Part shown: positions 47,318 to 57,262 of the stretch, one piece after another
Position numbering within the stretch: position 1 is the stretch's first letter
Layout of the letters: every line of letters begins with the position of its first letter
DNA from: Paludibacteraceae bacterium
GTDB taxonomy: Bacteria > Bacteroidota > Bacteroidia > Bacteroidales > Paludibacteraceae
Assembly (NCBI GenBank): GCA_017551675.1
Contig: JAFZLC010000030.1
Span: 62,001 to 126,000, forward strand
Direction of reading: 5' to 3'
Length of the DNA: 64,000 nucleotides
The notes under the pieces: generated by a model
What the model was told of the DNA's origin: nothing
What the model saw: only the letters and a program-made list of their open reading frames with translations
The model's database searches: none
Position numbers and translations under genes: made by a program

Positions 47318-50300
47318 TACGATTTTTGAAAATAATATTGGTAGTATTTCTCTTTGTGCCGATTTCTCTTATGGCAAAAGAGGAGAGGATGCTTTTTTCT
47401 CACTATATGATGGAGGATGGATTGTGTAGCAATGCAGTAAATGACATTGTTCAGGATTCAATGGGCTTCACTTGGATTGCCACGGTTAACGGTGTTAGTC
47501 GTTTCGATGGCTCTCGTTTTGTCAACTATACGGTGGATCAATATCCAGAGATTCTTACGAATGACTTGAAAAGAGTATTTATCCTTCCTAATGGGAAACT
47601 AACCGTTTCGAGTTCTCATAGCGTCTTGTCTTCTTATGATTATGAAACAAACTCCTTTTCTGATGAGTCTGGTTTCATGGAGGATACTTCTTATAAGTAT
47701 GATATCAATAATTATGTAACACAGAAGGATGGGAGAGGATTGCTCGCCACAGCACAAGGTGTTTTTCGTTTTGATAGGGATTCTAATCGGTTTGTTCATA
47801 TTTTGCCTGAATTAATGCACTCGTATGTGTTGGATGTTACAACCGACTTCCAAAATCGTTATTGGGTGTTGGATTATGATGGCGTCTGTGTACTGGATGA
47901 GAGTGGGAGAGTGTTGCCTGACTACAACTTCAAACCTCAGATGAAGGAGATGATCGAACATCACTTATGGTTGGATGATTACCATTTATTGCTTAGTTCT
48001 CCTGTTGGTTCCCTTTGGATGGTGGAACTGGATAGGGATGGTACTATCCATCCTCCTCATAAGGTGTCTCTCCCTTTCCGTTATGTCTCCTGCATGGTGA
48101 AGGACTCGACGGATATGGTTTGGATGGGTACGCTTGGAGATGGATTGTGGCAAGTGAACTTTAAAGATGGGAAGACAGATTGTGTCAAAATCATCCCGAC
48201 AAATGAAAATGAAGATGCACTGGCTAAGATCTCATCGTTATATTTGGATAAAAATAATAATCTGTGGATTACCTCTCTGGCAACAGGTGTGTGGAGAACC
48301 TCCCGTTTCTCTGATTCTCCATACTTGACGGCTAATTCGGTTGGAATTCCAACTGCCGTGGGTTCATGTTTTTCTGAAACTTCTGAGGGCGATATCCTGT
48401 TTGGAACCGATGGAATGGGACTTTTTTGGTTGGATTCCAATTTTCAAATCATTAAGAATTTTAATGTGACGAATGGTCTTTCTTCTAATAATATCATCAC
48501 CATTGCTAAACAATCTGATGGATCTTTCTTAATTGGATATTGGGGTGGCGTGACAGACCGAATCTGGCTTCACACAGGGAAGATTGAGAAAGTAACCTAC
48601 GCTGGAATTGACCATCCTATCTTTACAACGAAATCTATCTTACCAACGAGAGATGGAACACTTTATGTGGCAACCTCCGGAAATGGTGTCTATGTAAATA
48701 CGAATGGTAAGTGGCAACGCATCTATCTCAGTGATCCTATGATGAATCCATACGATGATATATGGTGTGAATATCTAATGGAGGATCCTGCCGGCAATGT
48801 TCGTATCATCACCTCCCGAACGATTTGGAGCAATTTAAAGACACATTCAAAAACACATTTTCGTCCAATCTTCCCAGATGTGGATAAGACGAACACTCGT
48901 CAGCCATTGCATTTCAATCAGGCTCTCTTCCGAGATAGCTTATATGTTACTTCCAATCAAGGTGTTTATGTCTTTAATGCGGAGGACTCTTTGGTAAGGA
49001 TTATAGAGGGGGCTTATTCTTCCATATTGATGGACAATCAACAACGATTGTGGGTCTCTGGAACTAATGGTATTCAAACTCTCCCTGCTGATGGGGAAAA
49101 ACAGATATCTATCAAATCATCTGATTTCCACCACTCCGACTATTTTACATCTCATGCCTCTTTCATATCCTCGTCGGGTAATTTATTCTTTGGTTGTCGC
49201 GAAGGATTTGTGTGTGTCAATCCTACTTATTCGAATCAACTCACACATCATTTCTTCTCCTTCTCTCGTATCGTTTCGTCGCATGGGAAATCATGGAGTT
49301 GTAGATCCGCCTCTCCAGTCAAATTGAAATATAATGACACTCATATAAAACTCTATTTTGATTTGGTGGATTATTCCCTAATGAATAAATCCTCTGTTTA
49401 TTATCGTATCTTAGAGTTGGATACTGCATGGATAGACTTGGAGGGAAAACGAGAGATAGAGATTTCATATCTCCCAACGGGCACATTCACTGTAGAGTTG
49501 TCGGCATCTTTTCTGAATGAGAAACAAGTTGCTGTTATGTCTCAAAAAATCACGGTTTTACCTCCATGGTGGAATACTACGCTTTTCCGTTTAATACTGG
49601 TTGTTTTATTATTGGGCTTGATATACTTGATAATATGTGCGAAAACGCATAGAGTGGAGCGTCAAAAGGCGAAACTGAGTGAGATGGTGGCGATTCGTAC
49701 GGAAGAATTACGTCTTGTTAATGAGAATCTAAGTCAGAAAAATGAGGAGATAGAACGTAGAAACAAATCATTACTCGAATCGTTAAAGGAAAAGAATCAG
49801 CTGGTCTCTGTGATTGGTCACGACCTTAAAAATCCGATGTTTGCCATTGTTACCTCATTGAAAAGGCTTTTGACGAAACAATACTCTTTATCTGAACAAC
49901 AGACCATCCTCTCTAATGTGACAAGAGAATCTGAGTCATTGCAGAATGAGATGTTGAAACTGTTGCAGTGGTCGGCCGAGTCGGGTCTGGAGATGACCTT
50001 TCAGCCACAAAATTTTGATATGCCGAACTTGGTATCAGAAACAGTTTCCTTCTTAAATGGTTTGTTATCTGAGAAAAATATCACACTGACAGTTGAAGAG
50101 GAGTGTCAGAACCAGACCTATGCAGATCCGCGTATGGTATCCACAGTGGTGCGTAACTTGCTAACCAATGCGATTAAGTTCACTCCTGTCGGAAAGGGTA
50201 TCACGGTGAAGGTGTATGACTATGATGAGAATGGTCCGCTGGAGGAGACATGTGTACGTGTGATTGATCAGGGTATTGGAATGACGAGAGATCAAAGGGA

Positions 50301-51288
50301 TAATTTATTGAAGGGATATAACCACGTGTCTACTAAAGGAACAGAGGATGAGATGGGATTTGGATTAGGCTTCCAGATTGTGACAGACTTTGTTGATAAG
50401 AACAATGGTACAATCAAGATAGAGAGTGTGCTGAATGAGGGTACTGATATCTCTGTTTATTTTCCTAAATCACAGGAGCAAAGAGTAAACGAGAGTGTTT
50501 CAGACAATCAAGTACCCGTTACGGTTAGCGACGATGAGTTGTTGCAAGGTAAATCGATATTGGTGGTGGATGATGATCCGTTGATATTGTCTCATATGAG
50601 TGAGTTATTATCCAATTATGTGACTGTCTATCAAGCAGAAAACGGAGAAAAGGCCGTACGATTGGCCATGGAGAAGATACCAGATTTGATAGTGAGTGAC
50701 ATTGAAATGCCGAAGATGAATGGTATGGAGATGTATGAGGAATTGAAACGGAATCTATTGTCTGCTAATATTCCATTGATCTTTTTATCTGCTAAGAGTG
50801 ATATTGAGGTGCGTCGACAAAGTATGTCTTTAGGAGCTATTAGTTTTATTGCTAAACCATTTGAGGACAATGAGTTGTTGATGCAGATTGTCAATTTCTT
50901 GAGTTGGCAGCAGAAGAGGCAGATTCAGATGCTATCAAGGACGATAGAGGAGAAAGAGGTACCAAAAGACGATATCAATCCATTGTTGGACAGATTGATG
51001 GAGGTGATAAAAGAGAATTATAAGAATCCAGAATTCTCGTTTAATGACATCGCTAAGGGTATGGGAATGAGTAAATCAACCTTAGTGCGTAGATTGAAAT
51101 CGTTGACCAATAAGAGTCCGATAGAGATTTTGTCAGAATATCGATTCTCATTGGCTAAGAGATTGGTGGAGAAAGGAGATATGCCGATTAGTGAGATAGC
51201 CTATTCAGTTGGATTCAATGACCCATCATACTTTAGCAGAAGATTTAAGGAGTTGTATGGAGTGACACCGACTTCGCAGAAAAAATAG
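47314..51288 (+). CDS. Hybrid two-component system regulator (sensor kinase, receiver and AraC domains)
   Basis: 1324 residues. Signal peptide; a large periplasmic part of two-bladed beta-propeller repeats (Reg_prop, about 30-690); a Y_Y_Y domain; a membrane span near 765-785; a coiled linker; a HisKA domain with VIGHDLKNP (histidine near 836); an HATPase with LLTNAIKFTP and DQGIGM; a receiver with SDIEMPKMNG (aspartate near 1127); and a C-terminal AraC-type double helix-turn-helix (SEIAYSVGFNDPSYFSRRFKELYG). Such proteins sense glycan fragments and activate a polysaccharide locus. The nearest candidate target is the mannanase gene, 3 kb upstream. All domains look intact. Confidence 0.95.
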   Translation: MIRFLKIILVVFLFVPISLMAKEERMLFSHYMMEDGLCSNAVNDIVQDSMGFTWIATVNGVSRFDGSRFVNYTVDQYPEILTNDLKRVFILPNGKLTVSSSHSVLSSYDYETNSFSDESGFMEDTSYKYDINNYVTQKDGRGLLATAQGVFRFDRDSNRFVHILPELMHSYVLDVTTDFQNRYWVLDYDGVCVLDESGRVLPDYNFKPQMKEMIEHHLWLDDYHLLLSSPVGSLWMVELDRDGTIHPPHKVSLPFRYVSCMVKDSTDMVWMGTLGDGLWQVNFKDGKTDCVKIIPTNENEDALAKISSLYLDKNNNLWITSLATGVWRTSRFSDSPYLTANSVGIPTAVGSCFSETSEGDILFGTDGMGLFWLDSNFQIIKNFNVTNGLSSNNIITIAKQSDGSFLIGYWGGVTDRIWLHTGKIEKVTYAGIDHPIFTTKSILPTRDGTLYVATSGNGVYVNTNGKWQRIYLSDPMMNPYDDIWCEYLMEDPAGNVRIITSRTIWSNLKTHSKTHFRPIFPDVDKTNTRQPLHFNQALFRDSLYVTSNQGVYVFNAEDSLVRIIEGAYSSILMDNQQRLWVSGTNGIQTLPADGEKQISIKSSDFHHSDYFTSHASFISSSGNLFFGCREGFVCVNPTYSNQLTHHFFSFSRIVSSHGKSWSCRSASPVKLKYNDTHIKLYFDLVDYSLMNKSSVYYRILELDTAWIDLEGKREIEISYLPTGTFTVELSASFLNEKQVAVMSQKITVLPPWWNTTLFRLILVVLLLGLIYLIICAKTHRVERQKAKLSEMVAIRTEELRLVNENLSQKNEEIERRNKSLLESLKEKNQLVSVIGHDLKNPMFAIVTSLKRLLTKQYSLSEQQTILSNVTRESESLQNEMLKLLQWSAESGLEMTFQPQNFDMPNLVSETVSFLNGLLSEKNITLTVEEECQNQTYADPRMVSTVVRNLLTNAIKFTPVGKGITVKVYDYDENGPLEETCVRVIDQGIGMTRDQRDNLLKGYNHVSTKGTEDEMGFGLGFQIVTDFVDKNNGTIKIESVLNEGTDISVYFPKSQEQRVNESVSDNQVPVTVSDDELLQGKSILVVDDDPLILSHMSELLSNYVTVYQAENGEKAVRLAMEKIPDLIVSDIEMPKMNGMEMYEELKRNLLSANIPLIFLSAKSDIEVRRQSMSLGAISFIAKPFEDNELLMQIVNFLSWQQKRQIQMLSRTIEEKEVPKDDINPLLDRLMEVIKENYKNPEFSFNDIAKGMGMSKSTLVRRLKSLTNKSPIEILSEYRFSLAKRLVEKGDMPISEIAYSVGFNDPSYFSRRFKELYGVTPTSQKK

Positions 51289-51340
51289 GGTTAGGTGATT
51301 TTATTTGAAATCATCTCTTTTCTGTGAAAAGGATGCGTAA

Positions 51341-51487
51341 ACTCATTTATATGTGTATGTATATACTACTAATGGTCAATTGATTGGTCACAAGCAATGT
51401 AGTCAGCACATTATTAGTATTCCTATGAACCAAGGTATCTATACAGTGAAGACAGGAAATGTGGCGAAAGTTGTTATTGTTCGCTGA
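51341..51487 (+). pseudogene. Remnant of a T9SS cargo gene (sorting-domain tail only)
   Basis: Without a start codon, this frame reads VYTTNGQLIGHKQCSQ, then SIPMNQGIYTVKTG and ends KVVIVR with a stop at 51485. That is the typical last 40 residues of a type A T9SS sorting domain. Upstream an in-frame stop (51338) cuts it off, so only the end of the gene survives, directly after the regulator. Confidence 0.55.
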
Positions 51488-51697
51488 TGAGGGAGCAGAG
51501 AACTTTTGGTTATACTGATTTATGAGCTAATTGTAAATTGTTTTTTGAATTGTTTCGCTCTATTATACTCCTCAAAATTTAGATGACAGAGGTACAAATA
51601 AAATTGTGAATTTGTAAAATTCTATAAGCGCTGGGAAGAAAAAGTAAGTATGAATCTTTGTTTAAGGTCGTGTTGGACGAACAGAAAGACAACTTAA
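51488..51697. other. Intergenic stretch with no feature seen
   Basis: No reading frame of interest and no clear hairpin; it separates the plus-strand regulator from the 3' end of the defence operon. Confidence 0.4.
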
Positions 51698-53653
51698 TTA
51701 TATCTTAGTAGATGCTACAATCAATGATGAAACTTTTATTCCACCCAAATAATCGTCTAAAGACACCCCATCTACCAAACAGTTTTTCATAAAAATTTCT
51801 TCTGTAATTCCTAATGGAAGATTTATCAATCTTTCGACAAATTCATTCAACTTTGGTGTCGCTGTTTTCAAACGATGAGATAGATTCTTTGCTCTTGTAT
51901 CGAAATCGTAAAACAATATGCCATTATATTCCCAAGTAATATTTTTACATTCTGGCATAATACTTACCAACCTGTCTCCTTCAATAATCACCAAATCCTT
52001 ATCCAGTTCTATTTTGCATTTATAATTATAATTAATTGTGCGACGATTGAATTCAATTATTGCGCCTTTTCTAATAACCAATTCTTTTTCAATCTTTATT
52101 AGTTTTGCAAGCTCTTCATAGAAATCAAATGCTTTTAAAAGTTCCTTTTTATATATTGGATTAGATAGTCGTTGAAAATGAGCAGATGGATTTAATACTA
52201 ATAGTTTTGAGTCATCAAATAGATTCTTAATATCAGCAGATATTGGTTGTCTATTGTGGGAATAGAAATCTATTAATTTCTTCCATAATACCTGTAAACT
52301 CACAAATCCCCCGTCTGCTTTGGTTCTTAACTCTATAGGGAGCAAACCACCTATCAGTTTCTCTAATGCTTGTCTGAGAAAAAGGGCCGATGCCGTATAA
52401 TCTTTTGTGTCAAAATACTTTTTTGATTTTTCGATAGGTTCACACTCTCCTTCAATGATTACAGGATGCTCATGTTTCATTTTTTTAGACCATCCAACAT
52501 ACATTTCATTCCATATCCATTTTAATTTTTGGCCATGTTGTTTGATTTTATGATACACAAAATCGTATAAGCTTTTGTCATGTGTAAAAAACAAAATTTG
52601 GTATTTATTAGAATACTCTTTTATTAGTATGTCCAACAATGGCTCTCGATTACTCATATCCAAGCTAATCATCAAGTCATCGAGGACAAGAACTTTCAAG
52701 GCATTGGGAACAGTGGTTGTGTTTACTCGATAATCTAATATTGTTAGCCTGATTGCCGTCGCCAATGCAGATAGTTTTGCTTCATTTAAAAACACATGTG
52801 GTTTCTTAATATCAACACTGAAGCCATTGTAATTGGTGATTTTCAATTCAATTTTAAAAGGATTCGATTTGTAATTTTTGTCTTTTTTTATATGGCTTGG
52901 CTTGCTATAAAGCAGCTGAAAATCCATATCATAACCAAGTTCTTTCAACCTAGCTTTCGCATTTACATTAATATAATCTATCAGTTTCGTAAACTCTGAA
53001 TTAAAGTGGGCTTCAAAGTTGCAAAACTCTTTATATTGTGGACTGTTTTTATATACAAGAATTTTGTCTCCTTTATAATTAGTTGTGAATCCCGGACCAT
53101 CTTGATACTCTGACCACATTGAACTTGCGTTTGCAAGAACCTTTCCTTTTATTCTAAAACTGGCAAAATCTACATAAGGCAATATGGAATATACGAACAC
53201 ATCGTACAAATCTGGTGTTTCGCTATTTCTAAATTCTTGAAATTTAAAAATCGACTGATAGTTTATAAAATCTGAAGCCTTTCGTGACTCTTGAGCATCT
53301 GAATCTCCGCAGATACGATTATCTAACAATGATAATTCATAAGTCTTGGCGTTATCATCTTGGATTTTAATGTATGAATTCGAGTGTTCTTTATTAGAAC
53401 TGATTTCAGACATCAGAGGTGCATATATATTCACCAACGACTCATCGCTTTTATCTATAGGGAGGAAGTATTTCCTTGTTTCAGAAGGGTCTTTTAATGA
53501 TGCTTCTAGCAGAGTATATAATCCCCAAAATATGGAGCTTTTCCCACTTCCATTTTCACCATAAAGCAATAGATGCTTTCCTCCAAGATGGATGGTTTCT
53601 TCTTTGCCAAAGAATTTGAAGTTAGATATAGTAATATCGTTGATTTTGCTCAT
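51698..53653 (-). CDS. RecF/SMC-like AAA ATPase of the defence operon
   Basis: 651 residues. NFKFFGKEE with GENGSGKSSIFWGLY (Walker A near 35) and LKVLVLDDLMISLD (Walker B near 322), followed by LFFTHDKSLYDF, make an ABC-type head with an inserted helical region, as in RecF and OLD-like proteins. The C-terminal part (KKYFDTKDYTASALFLRQALEKLIGG) is a separate helical domain often attached to such ATPases. Its ATG overlaps the methyltransferase stop by 4 bases. The motif NRQPISAD near residue 468 comes from a small embedded repeat (see 52229-52257). Role in defence is inferred from neighbours. Confidence 0.85.
   Translation of the reverse strand: MSKINDITISNFKFFGKEETIHLGGKHLLLYGENGSGKSSIFWGLYTLLEASLKDPSETRKYFLPIDKSDESLVNIYAPLMSEISSNKEHSNSYIKIQDDNAKTYELSLLDNRICGDSDAQESRKASDFINYQSIFKFQEFRNSETPDLYDVFVYSILPYVDFASFRIKGKVLANASSMWSEYQDGPGFTTNYKGDKILVYKNSPQYKEFCNFEAHFNSEFTKLIDYINVNAKARLKELGYDMDFQLLYSKPSHIKKDKNYKSNPFKIELKITNYNGFSVDIKKPHVFLNEAKLSALATAIRLTILDYRVNTTTVPNALKVLVLDDLMISLDMSNREPLLDILIKEYSNKYQILFFTHDKSLYDFVYHKIKQHGQKLKWIWNEMYVGWSKKMKHEHPVIIEGECEPIEKSKKYFDTKDYTASALFLRQALEKLIGGLLPIELRTKADGGFVSLQVLWKKLIDFYSHNRQPISADIKNLFDDSKLLVLNPSAHFQRLSNPIYKKELLKAFDFYEELAKLIKIEKELVIRKGAIIEFNRRTINYNYKCKIELDKDLVIIEGDRLVSIMPECKNITWEYNGILFYDFDTRAKNLSHRLKTATPKLNEFVERLINLPLGITEEIFMKNCLVDGVSLDDYLGGIKVSSLIVASTKI
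52229..52257. repeat. Decayed copy of the NRQPI-coding palindromic element, in the ATPase gene
   Basis: About 20 of 29 bases match the element at 58004-58032 (ATATCAGCA, GATATTGGT, TGTCTATTG), read in the same frame to give NRQPISAD. Its arms no longer pair well. Confidence 0.5.
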
Positions 53654-56600
53654 AGTGTATAACTTGTATGTATTTGATACAGTAAATCTTTACTTCTTGT
53701 TTCTAATAACATTATACGCTGCCGTATGGGATTTTCAGATTGTTGATACCAAAGATAGAATGATTCTATTTCTTTTTGAATGTCTTTATGCCCATTATCC
53801 CATGTATATTTATTTAAAAACGAGACAACATCTATTTGTTTATCCTTCATGTGTTGTTCGAAATACAACTCATAAACAACCATATCGACAATTTCTTCAA
53901 TATGTGAACTAATCCTTTTATTAGATGTGTGTGATAGTATGTTGGAATTGCCACTGTCATTCAAATAAACAATGTAATCAACCAATTGTTCTATTATGCC
54001 TTGAACTCTACAATTTGCATCTGTATTAGGAACTGGGAACGGATTGATATAATCCGTTTTGAAAGTATAGTATCCACCTCGTAGAACATAACCGGTATTT
54101 TGAATGAAAAACCAGAAAAGTCTTGAATTGAATAAAGCTAGCCAAAATTTGTATCCTTCAACTACTTCTTTATTCTTAATATAACCATATATCTTTGTCG
54201 TGGAATAGAATTCACCATTGAAATCATAAGCGAAATTACCACCATATGATATTTCAGGAGCCACGAGTTTTTCGTTATCAAACAAAGTCAGATTCTTGGG
54301 ATATATATATCTATACCAAAATTCATCATTTTTCAAACGTCCATTCTCTCTGTCACGAAGAACATCTTCACATTCTTTTAAGTATGTATGTCCTAGTGGA
54401 TATAGATTGGACAACTCTTCTTCTGTATATAATATTGCTTTACCATTTTGTATCAAATACGGAAATATTACATATCGGTTGGTCCTGATGGCATCATATT
54501 TATGAACATCTTCACCTTTGAGAAGAGGCTTCACCAAACCTTTTTCAATTTGCACTTTGCGTCCCAATTGTTTAGATTCACCTATAATACATTCACCGTC
54601 TTCAAAGCAATCATAAAGGAAATACACATCGTCTTTACTTGTTGCTAATCCTTGAAAAATCTTATCAAATACGTCTTTTATTCTTCTTGGCTGTTGTTCT
54701 AGCCTATCAAGAATTTCTGCCACTGCATTATTTGTCAATACCCATTGACTCTCTGACAATTTTTCAGAACTTATAATGGTTGCTTGCGCATTACTTAAAG
54801 AATCAAGATATTGTTTTAGTTCTTCGTTTGAAATGAGGTCTTTATCCAATTCATGATATTTTAATACTTTACTATTTGGTTTAAACCATTGAAGTCCTGT
54901 ATAAGTGGATGCATTAAAAACTTGATACGCACCAAAATTAATGATTTCGCATGCAGCCTCTTTTTCTGATATAAGTTTTCTTAAGCCCTTACCAAAAGCC
55001 GAATTTGTCCACTTCGTTGGCATGATAAAATTGACAAATCCTGAATGATTAACAAGGCTTAATCCTTTCTCTGCAAAGGTAACATACAGATCAAAAGAAC
55101 CCGTAGCTGATTTATAGTGATTAATTAAATAGTCTGCAAAAACGGAGTCAGACTCTCTTATACCCTGAATTCTGAGATATGGAGGATTTCCGATCACAAT
55201 ATCAAATCCTTCAATTACACCAAACATCCATTCCATATCAAAGAATGGGCTTACTGCATTTTGGTCGTATGGATTCCATGCGGCCAACTGTTTGGCATCT
55301 TCAGGTGCATAGTCGTTATTATCGGATAATAATTTCACTAATTGTTCTCGTAGTTCTTTGTCTTCTTTACGAAGGCGAGACTTTGCAGAAGCAGTTTTAG
55401 CTAAAAAGTGCTCATGACGGACACGGGCTAACTTTATCTTCGTTGGTTTAATATTGGGGTTTTCGAATAATGTTCCTGTAAATTCTCCCTCTTTTATTTT
55501 TTTTAGTTTAACCAGTGTATTTGCTGTTACGAATTTTGTTTCTAGGTTAGGCAATGGAGGAATGCCAAAATTAGGTTTGGAAGCATCCTTCTCAAAATCA
55601 CAAATCAATGAGATAAAAAATCGTAATTTACTAATTTGTGTTGCTATACTTTGAATATCAATTCCATAAATACAATTCTCTATGATATTTAGTTTGAGTT
55701 CATAGGTGGTTTTGTCTGTTTCTATTTTCTGCAATAAATCCACTATTCTGTTCAGTAATCCCATCGGGAATGCTCCTGATCCACATGCAGGGTCAATAAC
55801 TTTAATGCTTTTAAGTTTACCTGCAATCATTTGGTAATCAGACCAATGAAGTTCGTCAGGTGTAAAATCATCCTTGAACATAGAACGAACAAGTGGCGTG
55901 TCACCGAGATATGCTATCAGACTTTTATCAACCATATAATCCACAATCTCACGTGGGGTATAGAAAGAACCACTTTGTTTACGGGCCGTTTCTTTTGTTT
56001 CTGGATTATATGCTCCAAGCAAATTTTCAAACACTTTTCCTAATAATTCAGGATCAAGTGCAACCTGTTGCTCTGTGGGTGTATTTTCTTCTATGGTAAA
56101 ATTATAACGTTTTAAGATATTAAGAATTCCTTTTTCTTGATGGAAGAAGAATATATTCGGAATAAATGCACGTTGTCGGTATCGTCCATTAGGGAAACGA
56201 GAATCATTGCGAGAGAATCCATCGTAATTATATGCCTTCTCTACGCCATCAATTTTTTTCGTTTTGTCCAAGCATTCAAATAATCCACCATTTAGAAATG
56301 GAACTTCCGAAAAAAGTTGAAGTATTTCATCCTTCGTGATTTTGAACATTTCTGCATACCGATAAAGAGTCTTCACATCGCGTTGTCCTTGCAAGGTTGC
56401 AAATCCTCGTTGTCCTTCTTCATCTTCAATTGCGCGATTAAGTGTGGCAAAGAATAAATTTTGTAAAATGGCATTATAATAATTGCCTTGATCTATACTT
56501 ATAGGATCAAAGTCAAGGAGAATATCTGACAAATCTTTTTCTTCAAACAATGTATCTGGCACAAGACCTTTTTGTTTGATAAACCAGACAAACATTAAGC

Positions 56601-57249
56601 GGGTTATCAAGCGTATTATTTTCTTTTCAATATCATCAAGATCATCCTCTGGGGTATCTGTATTGTTCGGGAAATAAATGCCTGATTCGGGATTGACAGC
56701 CCATTGGAACCAATTGAATAAATCATTGTAGAATTCTTTCGTCAGAGCTTCCACAGAGAATGCCTCTTTGATATTCTCGAAAGAGATTCCATTCCGTTGC
56801 AAGACATCGAAACGGCCTACTGGTGTGTTATAATAGTTTTCATTCTCGCCAAATACGTATGTATAACGCCTAGGTGCAGTACTTTCTCCTTTGATATCGC
56901 AGACAAAAGATAGACGCCAGAGCGTACCACTATCAAAAACAGTAAGAGCTGCATCAAATTCGCCCCAGTTAGGATTTACAAACGACTTCACCAATTTGCG
57001 TAATCCGACTCGCTTGCGAGCCACATTCCCATTTTGAACATGATAATAAAACAACCCGATACGGTAATTATCGGTGGTGTCGATAGTTCCAAGATAGTAA
57101 CCTTGTTCGTCATCGGCAGTTGCTTCAATCAATTCTGGTTTTGCTTTCAACTCAGTGGCGTGGAAATAATGCTGTAACATTTTCTGCCATCCCTGTTGAT
57201 CGAATGGTTGTTGGAATATTTGTCGAAGTTTGTCTTTACTATAGTTCAT
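53650..57249 (-). CDS. Eco57I-type adenine DNA methyltransferase (type IIG/PglX-like)
   Basis: 1199 residues. The methyltransferase core has VIDPACGSGAFP (SAM-binding motif I, near 484) and GNPPYLRIQG (catalytic NPPY, near 686), with the FYTPREIVDYMV helix ahead of it. The C-terminal third (EPQPRR-like linker, FQGLATSKDDVYFLYD, FFIQNTGYVLRGGYYTFK) is the target-recognition type of region. The N-terminal 380 residues show no clear PD-(D/E)xK nuclease, so cleavage may come from a partner. It would mark host DNA at N6-adenine. It overlaps the ATPase gene by 4 bases and lies 13 bases after the DUF1016 gene. Confidence 0.9.
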   Translation of the reverse strand: MNYSKDKLRQIFQQPFDQQGWQKMLQHYFHATELKAKPELIEATADDEQGYYLGTIDTTDNYRIGLFYYHVQNGNVARKRVGLRKLVKSFVNPNWGEFDAALTVFDSGTLWRLSFVCDIKGESTAPRRYTYVFGENENYYNTPVGRFDVLQRNGISFENIKEAFSVEALTKEFYNDLFNWFQWAVNPESGIYFPNNTDTPEDDLDDIEKKIIRLITRLMFVWFIKQKGLVPDTLFEEKDLSDILLDFDPISIDQGNYYNAILQNLFFATLNRAIEDEEGQRGFATLQGQRDVKTLYRYAEMFKITKDEILQLFSEVPFLNGGLFECLDKTKKIDGVEKAYNYDGFSRNDSRFPNGRYRQRAFIPNIFFFHQEKGILNILKRYNFTIEENTPTEQQVALDPELLGKVFENLLGAYNPETKETARKQSGSFYTPREIVDYMVDKSLIAYLGDTPLVRSMFKDDFTPDELHWSDYQMIAGKLKSIKVIDPACGSGAFPMGLLNRIVDLLQKIETDKTTYELKLNIIENCIYGIDIQSIATQISKLRFFISLICDFEKDASKPNFGIPPLPNLETKFVTANTLVKLKKIKEGEFTGTLFENPNIKPTKIKLARVRHEHFLAKTASAKSRLRKEDKELREQLVKLLSDNNDYAPEDAKQLAAWNPYDQNAVSPFFDMEWMFGVIEGFDIVIGNPPYLRIQGIRESDSVFADYLINHYKSATGSFDLYVTFAEKGLSLVNHSGFVNFIMPTKWTNSAFGKGLRKLISEKEAACEIINFGAYQVFNASTYTGLQWFKPNSKVLKYHELDKDLISNEELKQYLDSLSNAQATIISSEKLSESQWVLTNNAVAEILDRLEQQPRRIKDVFDKIFQGLATSKDDVYFLYDCFEDGECIIGESKQLGRKVQIEKGLVKPLLKGEDVHKYDAIRTNRYVIFPYLIQNGKAILYTEEELSNLYPLGHTYLKECEDVLRDRENGRLKNDEFWYRYIYPKNLTLFDNEKLVAPEISYGGNFAYDFNGEFYSTTKIYGYIKNKEVVEGYKFWLALFNSRLFWFFIQNTGYVLRGGYYTFKTDYINPFPVPNTDANCRVQGIIEQLVDYIVYLNDSGNSNILSHTSNKRISSHIEEIVDMVVYELYFEQHMKDKQIDVVSFLNKYTWDNGHKDIQKEIESFYLWYQQSENPIRQRIMLLETRSKDLLYQIHTSYTL

Positions 57250-57262
57250 TACAGTATATTAT

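Noticed and set aside
53650-57249. BREX PglX identification
   Set aside because: The methyltransferase is of similar length and class, but no pglZ, brxC or other BREX genes are present.
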